Origin: Crocinitomicaceae bacterium | GTDB lineage: Bacteria; Bacteroidota; Bacteroidia; Flavobacteriales_D; Crocinitomicaceae | Reading direction: 5' to 3' | Length of the DNA stretch: 64,000 bases | NCBI GenBank assembly: GCA_022447665.1 | Contig: JAKVAQ010000022.1 | Location: 1-64,000 of the forward strand | Shown here: positions 36,530-45,730 of the stretch, one piece after another | Layout of the letters: each line of letters starts with the position of its first letter | How positions within the stretch are numbered: position 1 is the first letter of the stretch | The notes under the pieces: model-generated | What the model was told of the DNA's origin: nothing | What the model saw: the letters and a program-made list of their open reading frames with translations, nothing else | The model's database searches: none | Program-made: the position numbers and the translations under genes

Positions 36530-38977
36530 TTAGCTTATGTCTTTTGCTTTCTTCACTTTTTGTTTTAACAGGGCAATATCCAATACTTCATCCATCGTAT
36601 CAACGTAGTGGAACTTTAATCCTTTGATGTATTTTTCTTTGATATCTAAAACATCCTTTTTATTCTTAGAACAGAGAATAATTTCTTTTATCTCTGCTCT
36701 TCTTGCTGCAAGGATTTTTTCTTTGATTCCTCCAACTGGTAATACAGATCCTCTTAAAGTAATCTCACCTGTCATTGCAATTTTAGCTCTTACTTTTCTT
36801 TGTGTGAAAGCTGAAGCAATGGCCGTCATCATTGTAATTCCCGCGGAAGGTCCATCTTTAGGAGTGGCCCCTGCCGGAATATGAACATGTACATCCCATT
36901 TGTCAAATAGCTCTGGCTTAATTCCTAATAAATCAGCATTGGCCTTTAAGTATTTGTGCGCAAGTACTGCAGATTCTTTCATTACATCTCCCAAGTTACC
37001 AGTTAATGTAAGTTGGCCTTTACCTTTTGTTAAGCTAGTTTCTATATATAAAATTTCACCTCCAACCTGTGTCCAAGCCAATCCAGTTACTACGCCAGCG
37101 AAATCATTACCAATATATTTGTCCTTCCCATGAGCAGGTCCAAGAATTGTTTCGAGTTCCTTCGAAGAAATCGCGGTGGTGTACTTTTCTTTCATGGCAA
37201 TTTGCTTAGCTCTATTTCTAATGAGTTTAGCAATTGTTTTTTCTAGTCCACGAACCCCACTTTCACGGGTGTAATCTTCTATAATTCGTTCAAGTACAGA
37301 CTTGCTTAGGGTAACATCTTTTTTAGAGATACCATGTTCTTTTAGCTGTTTTGGTATAAGGTGACGTTTTGCAATTTCTACCTTCTCGTCAATCATATAT
37401 CCGTTTACCTCGATAATCTCCATTCTGTCTCGGAGTGGACCTTGAATGGTACTCAAATTATTTGCTGTGGCAACAAAAAGAACATTTGATAAATCGTAGT
37501 CAAGTTCTACGAAATTATCGTTGAAGGCATGATTCTGTTCAGGATCCAATACTTCTAATAAAGCAGAAGAAGGATCACCAGAATGACCTTTTCCCATTTT
37601 ATCAATTTCATCCAATACAAAAACAGGATTAGAAGTACCGGCTTTTTTTAAATTTTGAATTACTCTACCTGGCATGGCTCCAATGTAGGTTTTACGATGT
37701 CCTCTTATTTCGGCTTCATCGTGTAATCCACCCAAGGACATTCTAACGTACTTGCGTCCTAATGCTTCTGCAATTGATTTTCCTAATGAAGTTTTACCTA
37801 CGCCAGGAGGTCCGTATAAACAAAGAATAGGAGATTTTAAATCACCTTTCATTTTAAGGACAGCCAAGTATTCAAGAATTCTCGTTTTTACTTTTTCTAA
37901 TCCAAAATGATCCCTTTCTAAGATTTTATTGGCTCTTTTGAGGTTGAAATTGTCTTTTGAATGTTCTCCCCATGGTAGGTCAAGAAGTAAATCCAAATAG
38001 TTCAGTTGCACCCCATATTCAGCGCCCTGGGGATTCATTCGTTTTAGTTTACTTAACTCCTTTTCAAAAGTCTTTTGAACCTTCTTACTCCATTTTTTCT
38101 CTTCAGCACGTTTTGTAAGATCATCAATTTCGCCTGTAATGGGATTGTTTCCTAGCTCTTCTTGAATAGTGCGCATTTGTTGGTTCAAGAAATATTCACG
38201 TTGTTGACGATCAATATCCACCTTCACCTTGCTTTGGATTTCATTCTTCATACTCAACATTTTGAGCTCTTTGGAAAGTTCTCCAATTACAATTTCTATT
38301 CTTCTCGCAATATCTGTTATTTCAAGTATGTTTTGTTTTGAGGCAATATCTGAGCTCAAATTTGAAGCAATAAAGTTTACCAAGAAAGTAGGACTTTCAA
38401 TGTTCTTTATGGCGAAGCCCGCTTCACTAGGAACATTAGGAGACTCCTTGATGATTCGTTGCGCTAAATCTTTCATTGTACCTACTAAGGCTTGACTTTT
38501 CTCGGATTTAGTATCCATACGAACATCATGCAGGCCTTCAATTTCAGCGACAAAATAAGGATCGTCTTTTACGAATTGCTTAACTTGAAATCTCCTTTTT
38601 CCTTGAATTATGATTGTTGTGCTACCATCAGGCATTTTTAATCGCTTAATGATATGCGCAACAGTTCCAATTTTATTTAAATCTTCATAAACCGGACTTT
38701 CAACTGATGCTTTTAGTTGAGAAACAACACCAATTGTTTTATTAGAATTGTACGCATCTTCGATCAGTTTTACTGATTTAGCTCTACCAATAGTAATTGG
38801 AATTACAACACCAGGAAACAAAACATTATTTCTTAGAGCTAAAATTGGAAGAGTTTCTGGAACATCTTCTTTATTCAGGTCATCTTCTTCTTGTTCTGAA
38901 ATTAATGGAATAAATTCTGGTTCATTCTCACCAATACCAGATAATATGAATAGGTCGTCTATTTTTTTCTCAGACAT
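36530..38977 (-). CDS. lon: ATP-dependent protease Lon
   Basis: Cytosolic AAA+ serine protease that degrades damaged and regulatory proteins. 815 residues. N-terminal substrate-binding LON domain (about 43-240; '[19 protein letters not shown]'), coiled-coil, AAA+ module with Walker A GPPGVGKT (389-396), Walker B VFVLDE (452-457), and a C-terminal protease domain with S711 (PKDGPSAG) and K752 (GGIKEK) as the Ser-Lys dyad. LonA type, no membrane segment. The first 40 residues are an acidic lead that is common in Bacteroidota. No heat-shock operator was recognised upstream. Confidence 0.96.
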   Translation of the reverse strand: MSEKKIDDLFILSGIGENEPEFIPLISEQEEDDLNKEDVPETLPILALRNNVLFPGVVIPITIGRAKSVKLIEDAYNSNKTIGVVSQLKASVESPVYEDLNKIGTVAHIIKRLKMPDGSTTIIIQGKRRFQVKQFVKDDPYFVAEIEGLHDVRMDTKSEKSQALVGTMKDLAQRIIKESPNVPSEAGFAIKNIESPTFLVNFIASNLSSDIASKQNILEITDIARRIEIVIGELSKELKMLSMKNEIQSKVKVDIDRQQREYFLNQQMRTIQEELGNNPITGEIDDLTKRAEEKKWSKKVQKTFEKELSKLKRMNPQGAEYGVQLNYLDLLLDLPWGEHSKDNFNLKRANKILERDHFGLEKVKTRILEYLAVLKMKGDLKSPILCLYGPPGVGKTSLGKSIAEALGRKYVRMSLGGLHDEAEIRGHRKTYIGAMPGRVIQNLKKAGTSNPVFVLDEIDKMGKGHSGDPSSALLEVLDPEQNHAFNDNFVELDYDLSNVLFVATANNLSTIQGPLRDRMEIIEVNGYMIDEKVEIAKRHLIPKQLKEHGISKKDVTLSKSVLERIIEDYTRESGVRGLEKTIAKLIRNRAKQIAMKEKYTTAISSKELETILGPAHGKDKYIGNDFAGVVTGLAWTQVGGEILYIETSLTKGKGQLTLTGNLGDVMKESAVLAHKYLKANADLLGIKPELFDKWDVHVHIPAGATPKDGPSAGITMMTAIASAFTQRKVRAKIAMTGEITLRGSVLPVGGIKEKILAARRAEIKEIILCSKNKKDVLDIKEKYIKGLKFHYVDTMDEVLDIALLKQKVKKAKDIS

Positions 38978-39089
38978 AATTTACACGTTAGGGACAAAAT
39001 GTCACATTCTTCAACACTGAATCTGAATTTTTTGCTGATTTCAGACTAAAATTCAAGATTCTTCTTAACTCTTAAATAAACGACAATCC

Positions 39090-40220
39090 CTATGCCAAGT
39101 TGTATAAATGTGACAAAATTGATTTATCTACGTCAGTCAGTTCTTTCTTGCGACGACTCATCATGTTTTCTGCAACCTCAAAAGCTTTCTCTAGCATAAA
39201 CTTTGGGCTTTCATCTCTACCGCCCCAAGAAAATGAAGCAATGTGTTTTGGTGGAAATCCCCCGCCAAAAATATTAGAAGAAACACCAACAGATGTGGCT
39301 GTGTTTAACATTGTATTGATTCCTGTTTTCGAATGGTCGCCCATTATGACACCACAAAACATAACATCGGTTTTTTCAAGCTGCTCAGTTTCATAATTAT
39401 AAAGCTTAACCTTTCCGTAATTGTTTTTTAGATTCGACGTATTTGAATCTGCCCCAAAGTTGCACCATTCACCTACGATTGAATTCCCTAAGAAACCATC
39501 ATGTCCTTTGTTCGAGAATCCATGGAAAATGGAATTGGAAACTTCTCCTCCAATTTTACAATACGGTCCAATTGTAGTTCCTGTATATATTTTTGCTCCC
39601 ATTTTAAGCGTGGCATTTTCACATAATGCAAAAGGTCCGCGCACTAGAGACCCTTCCATAATCTCCGCATCTTTACCAATATAAATTGGGCCGTCTACGG
39701 CATTCAGGATCGAGAAATTCACGCTCGCGCCTTCTTCTACAAATATGGGGTGCTCTCCAGCCGTTTGATTTGTGGCGTTTAGTTTATTTGAAACTCTTCC
39801 TTCAGTGATTCTTTTGAAATCCAAACTAATAGCCTGGTGATTGTTCTCGAAGATATCCCAAAGGTGATTTATTACAATCATTTCAACCCCGTCATGATTA
39901 ATTCTGGTATTACCATTTCCCTTTTGAGCGACAAATTCTTCATTAACATAAAGAGAAGAGTTTTCCTCTAGACTCAATACTAGTTTCGCTAACTCCTTTG
40001 AAGGCTTAATGTTGCCTGCAAGTTTTATGTCAGCGTTAATCTTCTCGTATTTAATCTGAATATAATCTTCCGTTTCATAACCAAACTCAATAACATTCAG
40101 CAATGAAATCCATGATTCGGCGATTGTAGTTATACCAATTCTTAAATCAGCAACTGGTCTTGTAAGCGTAAGTGGAGCCAGTGCCTTATGCTTGCCATTA
40201 TCTGTGAAAAGTACTTTCAT
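39090..40220 (-). CDS. GlmU-like sugar nucleotidyltransferase/acetyltransferase family protein
   Basis: 376 residues. The N-terminus 'MKVLFTDNGKHKALAPLTLTRPVADLRIG' is the reduced nucleotidyltransferase-like domain of the Bacteroidota TIGR03991 family. The C-terminal half (about 170-350) is a left-handed beta-helix of hexapeptide repeats ('IYIGKDAEIMEGSLVRGPFALCENATLKMGAKIYTGTTIGPYCKIGG'). It is thought to have a role like GlmU in UDP-GlcNAc metabolism, but the N-terminal domain has no classical GlmU pyrophosphorylase motif, so activity is uncertain. It lies 64 bp downstream of rpmE2, separated by a terminator. Confidence 0.82.
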   Translation of the reverse strand: MKVLFTDNGKHKALAPLTLTRPVADLRIGITTIAESWISLLNVIEFGYETEDYIQIKYEKINADIKLAGNIKPSKELAKLVLSLEENSSLYVNEEFVAQKGNGNTRINHDGVEMIVINHLWDIFENNHQAISLDFKRITEGRVSNKLNATNQTAGEHPIFVEEGASVNFSILNAVDGPIYIGKDAEIMEGSLVRGPFALCENATLKMGAKIYTGTTIGPYCKIGGEVSNSIFHGFSNKGHDGFLGNSIVGEWCNFGADSNTSNLKNNYGKVKLYNYETEQLEKTDVMFCGVIMGDHSKTGINTMLNTATSVGVSSNIFGGGFPPKHIASFSWGGRDESPKFMLEKAFEVAENMMSRRKKELTDVDKSILSHLYNLA

Positions 40221-40233
40221 CTAAATCGAATTC

Positions 40234-40264
40234 AAAAAAAAAGCCTCCCATAATGGAAGGCTTT
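40234..40264 (-). terminator. Rho-independent terminator after rpmE2
   Basis: On the minus strand AAAGCCT (from 40264) pairs with AGGCTTT (to 40240), with further CCAT/ATGG pairing inside. It is followed by a run of nine T on the minus strand (A run at 40234-40242 on the plus). It lies between the L31 stop and the GlmU-like start, so the latter needs its own promoter or read-through. Confidence 0.85.
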
Positions 40265-40284
40265 CGAATATAACGATTAATTTC

Positions 40285-40542
40285 TTATTTCTTAAGATTC
40301 TTACCGTATCTGCTTTTGAATTTGTCAATTCTACCAGCGGTATCGACTAATTGCATTTTACCAGTAAAGAATGGGTGTGAGCTAGAAGAGATTTCTAGTT
40401 TTACTAACGGGTACTCGTTACCATCTTCATGTTGGATAGTGTCCTTAGAAGGAGCGCATGAACGAACTAACATAGTTTCACCATTCGACATGTCTTTAAA
40501 AACAACTAATCTGTAATTATCTGGATGTATTCCTTGTTTCAT
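40285..40542 (-). CDS. rpmE2: 50S ribosomal protein L31 type B
   Basis: 85 residues of the zinc-free type B L31: '[28 protein letters not shown]', '[19 protein letters not shown]', '[19 protein letters not shown]'. The CxxC zinc pair of type A is missing, as expected for B. The gene stands alone with its own -7 box and terminator. Confidence 0.96.
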   Translation of the reverse strand: MKQGIHPDNYRLVVFKDMSNGETMLVRSCAPSKDTIQHEDGNEYPLVKLEISSSSHPFFTGKMQLVDTAGRIDKFKSRYGKNLKK

Positions 40543-40583
40543 GATACAATCAATTTTAATTCTAAATTTCCCAAACGGGAGCG

Positions 40584-40591
40584 CAAAGTTA
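40584..40591 (-). promoter_or_regulatory. -7 box (TAACTTTG) for rpmE2
   Basis: CAAAGTTA on the plus strand reads TAACTTTG on the minus strand, 41 nt before the rpmE2 ATG. A TTG lies 27 nt further upstream, slightly too far for the usual -33 spacing. A ribosomal protein gene with an exact -7 box is a good internal reference for the promoter form of this genome. Confidence 0.5.
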
Positions 40592-40649
40592 CACTTTTTT
40601 TGAATAATATAAATATTTCAACAAAATAAATTATTTCCTAAAGCGTATG

Positions 40650-40657
40650 TAACTTTG
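40650..40657 (+). promoter_or_regulatory. -7 box (TAACTTTG) for the beta-helix lipoprotein gene
   Basis: TAACTTTG, an exact TAnnTTTG match, 14 nt before the ATG at 40672. It is divergent from the rpmE2 box, 58 bp away. No clear TTG at the -33 distance. Confidence 0.45.
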
Positions 40658-40671
40658 TAGTCAAGTTATAA

Positions 40672-42048
40672 ATGAGGTCAAAAATAACCATATCTTCTTT
40701 ATTAGCTCTAGTTCTACTATTGTCTTTTTCGTGCAATAAGAACAAGAACTTCACTGTGAACCACCTGGATTTTGATCAGGATACTGTACTCTTTGACACT
40801 GTCTTTACGACAGTAGGGTCCACAACACAGACGTTTAAGATCTACAATAACAACCCAGGGAAAATTAACATTGATGAAATTGAGCTAATGGGTGGGGAGT
40901 CGTCACCTTTTAGAATTAATGTGGACGGAATTTCAGCAGATTACCTTGAAGATGTGGAAATTCGAGGGAGAGATTCCTTGTTTTCATTTGTCGAAGTAAC
41001 CTTGGAAGTGAATAATACAACGAACCCTTTAATTATTGAAGATTCAGTTCGTTTTCTTACCAATGGTCTTAATCAATACATGCATTTGGCGGTATGGGGC
41101 CAGGATGCCTATTTTCACAATAACGAAATTGTTTCGGGAACATGGATGAATGATAAACCTCATGTACTCTATGGAATTGTTGCAGTGGGATTTCCAGGGC
41201 TAGACTCTAATTTGAACCTGACCATTCCAGCGGGAACAGATATTTATGCACACAAAGATTCTAGATTGTTAGTCTACAAGAGTTCAATTGATATTCAAGG
41301 CGAGTTAAATAATGAAGTTACTTTTCGGGGAGATCGCTTAGAGTCGTATTATGATGATATTGCTGGTCAATGGTACGGTGTACATTTAATTGAAGCACAA
41401 ACGAGTACGATAAATTATGCGATCATTAAGAATGGTTCGGTCGGTGTGCAGGTGGATAGCACTATGTCACCAAACACGCTTACCATGACCAATACCATTA
41501 TTAACAACTCTCAGTTTTATAATTTACTGGCCGTAGCTGGACCAAATATAACCATAGAGAATTGTTTAATGGGAGATGCCGGACTAACTTCGGTTTTCTT
41601 ATTTGCAGGGGGAGAATACCATTTCAATCATTGCAATATCGTTAACTATTGGACTGGGGGCAGAGGTGGACCTGGCTTATTAATGAGAAATTGGTTTGAA
41701 TCTGATAACGTTATCTATTCTAGAAATATCGTAAATTCTGAATTTCAGAACTGCGTGTTTTATGGCAATTCAGATAAGGAATGGACAGTGGATACCGTGG
41801 ATGCCACAGTTATGGACTTTGAGGTTTTATATAACCTTATTAAACGCGATGAAACTTATGACTATTCGAACTATTCAAATATAGTTTGGAATAGTGATCC
41901 GTTGTTTACAGATCCCTTTAATCTTGATTTTACATTTGATACAGATTCGCCATTGAATAATGCTGGCACACCAAGCTTCGTTACATCGGATATAAAAGGA
42001 ATAGCAAGAAATATTTCCACGCCTGACATTGGTTGCTACGAAAACTAG
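40672..42048 (+). CDS. Beta-helix lipoprotein with choice-of-anchor-Q-like C-terminus
   Basis: 458 residues. Lipobox with C21 (LSFSC) predicts a lipid-anchored protein. An Ig-like N-terminal part (about 30-140; 'FDTVFTTVGSTTQTFKIYNNNPGKINIDEI') is followed by parallel beta-helix rungs (about 185-360; 'INYAIIKNGSVGVQV', 'LTMTNTIINNSQFYN', 'ITIENCLMGD'). The ending 'DPLFTDPFNLDFTFDTDSPLNNAGT' through 'DIGCYEN' is the usual choice-of-anchor Q closing. The role is unknown; possibly surface glycan binding. The stop overlaps the next gene's stop in a CTAG. Confidence 0.78.
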   Translation: MRSKITISSLLALVLLLSFSCNKNKNFTVNHLDFDQDTVLFDTVFTTVGSTTQTFKIYNNNPGKINIDEIELMGGESSPFRINVDGISADYLEDVEIRGRDSLFSFVEVTLEVNNTTNPLIIEDSVRFLTNGLNQYMHLAVWGQDAYFHNNEIVSGTWMNDKPHVLYGIVAVGFPGLDSNLNLTIPAGTDIYAHKDSRLLVYKSSIDIQGELNNEVTFRGDRLESYYDDIAGQWYGVHLIEAQTSTINYAIIKNGSVGVQVDSTMSPNTLTMTNTIINNSQFYNLLAVAGPNITIENCLMGDAGLTSVFLFAGGEYHFNHCNIVNYWTGGRGGPGLLMRNWFESDNVIYSRNIVNSEFQNCVFYGNSDKEWTVDTVDATVMDFEVLYNLIKRDETYDYSNYSNIVWNSDPLFTDPFNLDFTFDTDSPLNNAGTPSFVTSDIKGIARNISTPDIGCYEN

Positions 42049-42380
42049 TTCACTTGAATAGTTCTGGTTGTGGTTTGAACATCACCTAGCAAAGAGAAGT
42101 CATTGTAAGCATTCAATATGACAGTGTAAGTACCAGGAATTGTGAAGGTATGCGTAAATTGGTTGTCGCTCCATCCCATAGCGTTCTCTGGAGCTCCTAC
42201 AGGTCCTTCCATAAAGAATTCATGTGAAATTGTTTTTTTAGAGCAGTTCATGTTTATCGTAACTGGAGTTCCAACTGTAGGGTTCTCATTATCAATTTCC
42301 ATGCAAGGAATAGGGTCCTTGCTACATGAAGCAAATATTAATGCTAATAAGAATATGAAGTAAACCTTTTTCAAACGCAC
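42045..42380 (-). CDS. Small PKD-like lipoprotein
   Basis: 111 residues: lipobox with C19 (IFASC) and one Ig/PKD-like domain ('PTVGTPVTINMNCSKKTISHEFFMEGP', 'FTHTFTIPGTYTVILNAYNDF'). The 'FTIPGTYTVIL' pattern is the PKD signature. Likely an anchored surface or periplasmic binding domain of unknown ligand. It has its own -7 box at 42400-42407. Confidence 0.7.
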   Translation of the reverse strand: MRLKKVYFIFLLALIFASCSKDPIPCMEIDNENPTVGTPVTINMNCSKKTISHEFFMEGPVGAPENAMGWSDNQFTHTFTIPGTYTVILNAYNDFSLLGDVQTTTRTIQVN

Positions 42381-42399
42381 TTAAAATCGTTTAACGCAT

Positions 42400-42407
42400 C
42401 AAAAATA
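42400..42407 (-). promoter_or_regulatory. -7 box (TATTTTTG) for the PKD-like lipoprotein gene
   Basis: CAAAAATA on plus reads TATTTTTG on minus, 19 nt before the ATG at 42380. A TTG (CAA at 42423-42425) lies 15 nt upstream of it, a little closer than usual. Confidence 0.4.
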
Positions 42408-42436
42408 TGAAATGTTTGCTCACAAATAAAATGCCA

Positions 42437-43057
42437 TTAAAGAAACTTAGGTTCAGATTTGAACAGGAATAGGTCTAGAATCATCAATGGTCTTGCAAAA
42501 AATTCCCTCCAATGAAACCCACCTGTTCTCCGTCTTACATCCCGTGCATTGTAGGCTACAGCGTCAATCAAGTGATAATTTGCAATGAATATGGCGCGCT
42601 TATTATGGAATTCTTGGCTTACTATAATCAAAGAGGTACAGTTGAAAACTTTTTTTGCTCTTACAACTGAGTCAAGGGTTCTGAACCCGGCATAATCTTT
42701 AATTATTACCTCTTTTGATACTCCTAAATCAATAAGATAATTTTCCATATCACTTGTTTCATCGTAGGATTTAATATGGTTGTCTCCACTTACTATTATT
42801 GAGTCTACCTTTCCTTTTAAGTAAAGTTCAGCTGCAGCTTCCATTCTGTATTTAAAGTACAAATTTGTGCCACTTGGTCCATCTTTGATTGTTCCAAGAA
42901 CTAGAGCGTATTTTTTCTTAGGTACATTATTTATATCATCGAATAATTGAGCACTATTGGCGTTCGCGACCCAAATATTACTTAGAATCAAGAATAAAAC
43001 ACCGCTAAGAAAGGACCCTCTTATTACGAGTTTTTTAAGATTTCTTTTTGCTTGCAT
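42437..43057 (-). CDS. SanA/YdcF-like (DUF218, ElyC family) membrane protein
   Basis: 206 residues from the ATG at 43057; a longer frame starts at a TTG with no basis. It has an N-terminal membrane anchor (about 11-30) and a DUF218 domain: '[47 protein letters not shown]', '[35 protein letters not shown]'-type and '[19 protein letters not shown]'. Relatives such as E. coli SanA and ElyC affect envelope barrier and peptidoglycan precursor handling. The chemistry is not known. It is divergent from the sigma factor gene. Confidence 0.85.
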   Translation of the reverse strand: [206 protein letters not shown]

Positions 43058-43173
43058 GGTTAAAAATAGGTACCAAGTTTCCAAAATAGAACGATATCCT
43101 AATTTTCCAGAGAGCCGATTTATTATATGTAAGAACTTGATTATTAAGTGAAAAATCCATGCAATAATTACAA

Positions 43174-43246
43174 ATCTATCACGTTAGTAGATTATGGCAA
43201 GGTAATTGTCTAGATTTAATTGTAACCAATTGTGCAAGGTTGGTTA
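43174..43246. promoter_or_regulatory. Dyad-rich regulatory region upstream of the sigma factor gene
   Basis: Two inverted repeats lie in the divergent gap. AATCTA (43174-43179) pairs with TAGATT (43189-43194), 9-nt spacer. TAACCAA (43223-43229) pairs exactly with TTGGTTA (43240-43246), 10-nt spacer. A further TAGATT occurs as a direct copy at 43211-43216. The right dyad overlaps TATAAT at 43245-43250, 31 nt before the ATG at 43282. I read this as one or two operators for the sigma gene, or as the target of its own product. Confidence 0.45.
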
Positions 43247-43281
43247 TAATAAGTGCAAAGGAAATTAAAACCAAACAAATT

Positions 43282-43866
43282 ATGTCAGTAAACCCTATTT
43301 ACCACCATACGGAGGACAAGTTGAGGCAGGAGCAACTGTGGGTGAAACGAGCGAAGGAGGATCCACGTGAGTTTGAACCGTTGTATAGTAAATATCATGA
43401 GCAAATTTTTAGGTACATCTACCAAAGAATGGATGATAAAGAATTAGCAGGAGACATCACTAGTCAGGTGTTTTTAAAGGCTATGAATAATCTCCATCGC
43501 TATGAATTTAGAGGTGTCCCGTTTGCATCTTGGTTATACCGGATTGCCAAAAGCGAATTATATCAGTCGTTTAGAGATAAAAAAGCGCAACGAACTGTGA
43601 ATGTTGATAGCATGAATATGTTCGAAATGATTGAAGAGATGGAAGAGGACGACTCTCAAATTAATCGAAAGAAATTACTTGAAGTGATTAAACTCTTAAA
43701 AGAAGAAGAAATTCAACTTATTGAGATGAGATATTTTGAAAAAAGATCATTCAGAGAAATTGGAGAGATATTAGAAATAACTGAGAACAATGCAAAGGTG
43801 AAATCACATCGTATTGTACTTAAAATGAAAAAACTCTTTTTTAAAGAAACAAAGCGAAGAGCCTAA
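43282..43866 (+). CDS. RNA polymerase sigma factor, sigma-70 family (ECF-like)
   Basis: 194 residues from the ATG at 43282 (an upstream in-frame GTG start is less likely). Region 2: 'REFEPLYSKYHEQIFRYIYQRMDDKELAGDITSQVFLKAMNNLHRYEFRGVPFASWLYRIAKSE' (about 30-100). Region 4: 'LLKEEEIQLIEMRYFEKRSFREIGEILEITENNAKVKSHRI' (about 140-180). The two-domain build is that of extracytoplasmic-function factors. It is followed after 30 bp by a membrane protein in the usual place of an anti-sigma factor. Confidence 0.9.
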   Translation: MSVNPIYHHTEDKLRQEQLWVKRAKEDPREFEPLYSKYHEQIFRYIYQRMDDKELAGDITSQVFLKAMNNLHRYEFRGVPFASWLYRIAKSELYQSFRDKKAQRTVNVDSMNMFEMIEEMEEDDSQINRKKLLEVIKLLKEEEIQLIEMRYFEKRSFREIGEILEITENNAKVKSHRIVLKMKKLFFKETKRRA

Positions 43867-43896
43867 AATTTAGTGAATTAAGTTAATTTTTAGATA

Positions 43897-44676
43897 ATGA
43901 AAAATATAAAGTTTAACGTTGACCGCCCAGAAATTACCTCAGAGGAAATTATGGGTAAACAAAATTTCGAAGAGGTACTGGCTGGTCACAGATTTATGAA
44001 GAAGCCGTTTTATAAAAGTTCCTGGTTTATTGGAACCGCGGGATTAGCTTCTCTGGGTTTGATTGTAGGTGGAGCATTATCCTTTAAACTTGAGTCCGAT
44101 GTATCAATGGAGGGAGATGAGTTGGCAATAGTGAACGAAGGAGTGCCTCCCGAACAGGACAATATAATTCCGATAGGAAATTATCTCAGCCTAACCTTTA
44201 ATAGTGAAAGAGAGACACATGAAGAAATTGATAATGAAGATTTAATAGAGTATGACGAAATAACTACGCTAGTTGATGAAGTAATAGAAGAAGAGATACT
44301 TGTTCCAAATCAAGAAGAACCAGTAGAGGATGTTGTTGAAGAAGTAGTCGAGAGTCCTAAGAAATTTAATCGTTTAGATCTTCACCCTAGAATTTCTGGA
44401 AGAATAAATGGAAATATCACTAAAGAAGAACTTTTTGATGAAGAAGGATTGGTTACAGCTACAGATGTAGAAGTGGTTTCATTCGAGCTACACATAATTG
44501 ATGGAAGTGGGGGACGTGTATATGTTCAGACGGGCCATGAATTAAGTGAAGAAATGAAAAATTCTATCTTAAATGCTGAACCAGGACAAACTATCTATTT
44601 TGAGAAAATTAGAGGCGTTTCAGAAAGTGGTGTAGAAGTTGGATTAAATCCTCTCCGTTACACTATTCTCCGATAA
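43897..44676 (+). CDS. Single-pass membrane protein with C-terminal GldM-like domain (possible anti-sigma factor)
   Basis: 259 residues. A cytosolic N-terminus of about 42 residues, one membrane helix (about 43-62), a long acidic linker (about 68-155), and a periplasmic domain (about 162-258). That domain reads 'PRISGRINGNITKEEL', 'VEVVSFELHI', 'GQTIYFEKIRGVSESG', 'LNPLRYTIL', which resembles the last domain of the T9SS motor protein GldM/PorM. The short N-terminus could hold the sigma factor, but it has no zinc-finger (HxxxCxxC) anti-sigma motif. Gene order says anti-sigma; the domain says T9SS. Both are inference from pattern. Confidence 0.6.
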   Translation: MKNIKFNVDRPEITSEEIMGKQNFEEVLAGHRFMKKPFYKSSWFIGTAGLASLGLIVGGALSFKLESDVSMEGDELAIVNEGVPPEQDNIIPIGNYLSLTFNSERETHEEIDNEDLIEYDEITTLVDEVIEEEILVPNQEEPVEDVVEEVVESPKKFNRLDLHPRISGRINGNITKEELFDEEGLVTATDVEVVSFELHIIDGSGGRVYVQTGHELSEEMKNSILNAEPGQTIYFEKIRGVSESGVEVGLNPLRYTILR

Positions 44677-44717
44677 ACCAAGTGCTTCTTAATTAACGGT
44701 TTATTAATTCTAAATCC

Positions 44718-44748
44718 TTGGATTGCTTCATCTTTTGTCCTAACTTTG
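44718..44748 (+). promoter_or_regulatory. Complete Bacteroidota promoter TTG-N20-TAACTTTG
   Basis: TTG at 44718-44720, a 20-nt spacer and TAACTTTG at 44741-44748 make the best full -33/-7 promoter in the window. It lies 43 nt upstream of the first barrel gene start at 44792, so that gene can be transcribed apart from the sigma operon. Confidence 0.65.
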
Positions 44749-44791
44749 AGCGGTTGTAGCAAACGTATTGTTTTAAAGCCTGAAGCTTAGA

Positions 44792-45730
44792 GTGTTACAA
44801 ATATTAATCCTTGTAGCAGGTGCCCATTTTTCATGGGCTCAACCCACTAATTTTACGAAAAGTGACCATTGGCGTCATCAGCGTAAAGAAATAATCTTTG
44901 GTATTGGGGCATCCAACTTTTTAGGAGATTTAGGAGGATTAAATAGGATTGGATCTGATTATACACCACTTGATATGGAGTGGCCCCTAACCCGTCCTTC
45001 TGGTCATTTTGCCTATAGATACCGTTTCCGTCCATTGTGGGCAAGGAAAAGTATTATTCAATACGGTTTATTACACGGAGATGATAAACTAACAAATGAG
45101 CCAAGTAGAAACTATAGAAACTTAAGGGTAAGAACTCATTTATTTGAGTTCTCGCAACATATTGAGTTTATTCTATTCAATAATGAGCAATTCGGAAAGC
45201 GCTATAAAATCTGGGGTTTAAAGGGTATGGGTAATAAGAATGACATATGGTATGTGTTTTCAGGCTTTACGGTTTTTGGATATATACCACAAGGTCCTGG
45301 TGATGGAGGATGGACTAATCTAAGGCCTCTAAATACAGAAGGACAAGGTTTGCCGGGAGGTCCGGATCGTTATGGAATTGTGAATTATGGGATTCCATTC
45401 GGGATGGGATATAAAATAGGTATAGACGCGCTATGGAGAATGTCATTTGAGCTCAGTTATACGAAAACCTTTACGGATTATTTGGATGATGTTTCTGGAG
45501 TTTATTGCAATAACGTAGCTATTGAATCGGTCTATGGAGGCACATCAGCTTATTTTGCAGGTCCGTCTTCGGGTGAATTTGCAACTTGGACGGATACTGG
45601 ATAAATGAGAGGAGACTCTAAGCAAAAGGATGCTTACTTATTTTTTAATGTAAGTTTCATTCATAATATTGTTTATAAACGATCAAAAAAATTGAAATTT
45701 CAATATCGCTCAGGGAAACCTCGTTACTAG
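44792..45730 (+). pseudogene. Outer-membrane barrel (DUF6089/PorG-like) gene with in-frame stop
   Basis: The frame codes 270 residues and stops at TAA 45602-45604. The same frame then continues 'MRGDSKQKDAYLFFNVSFIHNIVYKR...' to TAG 45728-45730. The next gene, a paralog, has 'GKSRGNPDQMDAYTFINISLIRNIVYKK' at this point, so a Lys AAA has become TAA and the last barrel strand is cut off. Shared signatures: 'FTKSDHWRHQRKEIIFGIGASNFLGDLGG' and 'RPLNTEGQGLPGGPD'. The signal peptide ends at SWAQ; the start is GTG 44792, or possibly CTG 44780. It may be dead, readthrough-dependent or a sequence error. Confidence 0.7.

Noticed and set aside
36624-37133. Plus-strand frames of 77-88 residues inside lon
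   Set aside because: Shadows of lon in other frames with no promoter, family or start context.
39028-39051. TCTGAA...TTCAGA hairpin downstream of the lon start region
   Set aside because: Six-base stem with a T-rich loop, no T-run after it, between two minus-strand genes; could be chance.
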